This document shows, piece after piece, positions 63,366 through 64,000 of a stretch of 64,000 nucleotides of DNA; within the stretch, counting starts at the first letter, position 1, and the number at the start of each line of letters is the position of its first letter. Under the pieces are notes generated by a model that was given only the letters and a program-made list of their open reading frames with translations, was not told the origin of the DNA and did no database searches. The stretch spans positions 1,246,584 to 1,310,583 of the forward strand of contig JAQFVV010012499.1 of NCBI GenBank assembly GCA_028023455.1, in the 5' to 3' direction. The position numbers were made by a program, and so were the translations under genes. The stretch is from Epiperipatus broadwayi. Lineage: Eukaryota > Onychophora > Udeonychophora > Euonychophora > Peripatidae.

Positions 63366-64000
63366 TGATAACAGGAGCAAACTCTCCATATAATAGTGCC
63401 ACCAAGGGCAAGCCTTTATAATCAATGGATGCAGACAGGTTTTTGCATATATTCTCTATCTAGTGCCTACACATCCATTATCCCCAGACTAGTTTCTAGA
63501 TTTTGGCTTAATAGTGGCTATAGTTTTTGAAAATACCTCAAAAAACATCAAAATGTATAGATGTGAACTAAGTACAGATCTATATGCATATACAAGTGAA
63601 TGATCTTGAATTGAAAACATTATTGTGTTTTCATCTTGGGATTTTTATAGTTAACCAAATAGATAAATAATTGCTACTGGAGGATTGCATTAGATCCTAA
63701 AATCTAGATACAGTGTTCTCAAATCCAAGCTGCTCATTGTTGAAAGCCACAATCTAGAAACTAGTTTGGGTATATTCAATGATCTTGGGATTTTTATAGT
63801 TAACCAAATAGATAAATAATTGCTACTGGAGGATTGCATTAGATCCTAAAATCTAGATACAGTGTTCTCAAATCCAAGGCTGCTCATTGTTGAAAGCCAC
63901 AAGCTAGAAACTAGTTTGGGTATATTCAATGAGCAGGCACAAGGTAGGACTTTATGCACAAACCTTGCTGCAGCCATTGATTATGAAGGCTTGCAATTGA
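63366..64000. mobile_element. MITE family copy, cut by the window edge
   Basis: The left end (AACAGGAGCAAACTCTCCAT) and interior (AAAACATCAAAATGTATAGA, TTGAATTGAAAACATTATTG) match the element at 17,113-17,605. The right terminal repeat (GCACAAACCTTGCTGCAGCC onward) starts near 63,950 and runs off the window. The interior carries an extra tandem duplication. Confidence 0.8.
63633..63930. repeat. 149 bp tandem duplication inside the MITE
   Basis: The segment starting ATCTTGGGATTTTTATAG occurs at 63,633-63,781 and again at 63,782-63,930. Differences are very few (one G insertion, one base change), so the duplication is recent relative to the element. Confidence 0.88.

Overview
This is an AT-rich window (about three quarters A+T by eye) from a eukaryotic nuclear genome, almost certainly an invertebrate animal. 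The evidence is the repeat content: RTE and BovB-like non-LTR retrotransposons, at least two kinds of Penelope-like element (PLE) with GIY-YIG endonuclease domains, a tRNA-derived SINE, MITE-like and fold-back elements, long (TA)n tracts and a 2.6 kb degenerate tetranucleotide array. I find no host protein-coding gene, no intact functional tRNA or rRNA, and no CRISPR array. Most short open frames are chance frames in AT-rich DNA or frames through microsatellites. I cannot name the species from this sequence.

Layout. 0-8 kb: a decayed LINE reverse transcriptase (1.64-2.45 kb, minus), a SINE with target-site duplication (2.98-3.12 kb), a decayed RTE reverse transcriptase (5.3-6.3 kb, plus), a decayed PLE endonuclease end (7.2-7.6 kb) and a purine-rich tract (7.87-8.12 kb). 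8-24 kb: mostly featureless AT-rich DNA with a 54 bp direct repeat and terminal hairpin (13.3-13.8 kb), a decayed RTE endonuclease (14.15-15.13 kb), a 0.49 kb MITE (17.1-17.6 kb), and fold-back and dispersed repeats at 21-24.8 kb. 24.85-27.46 kb: an ATCT/ATCC array that switches strand near 26.8 kb. About 28.0-32.4 kb: copy A of an unidentified non-coding repeat of roughly 4.3 kb. Copy B lies inverted at 47.25-51.54 kb.

34.8-42.7 kb is the retroelement core, all in a row and separated by (TA)n tracts: a decayed LINE fragment, a fold-back, a near full-length RTE (35.99-39.28 kb), a nearly perfect 2 kb palindrome made of two head-to-head truncated PLEs (39.30-41.29 kb), and a second PLE type with a cysteine cluster (41.35-42.58 kb). 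A further PLE copy lies at 46.4-47.18 kb. It ends in a TA hairpin directly followed by 15 bases identical to the 3' end of the standard Illumina read-1 adapter, so the contig join at 47.24 kb is suspect. 52-64 kb carries a large diverged inverted repeat, the 3' part of a LINE with a zinc-knuckle, a 109 bp-arm palindrome, a 126 bp tandem duplication, a decayed BovB-like RT, clustered inverted repeats, and a MITE copy running off the right edge.

The elements do not form a functional pathway. The window reads as a gene desert shaped by target-primed retrotransposition, by fold-back formation at AT-rich tracts, and perhaps partly by assembly error.
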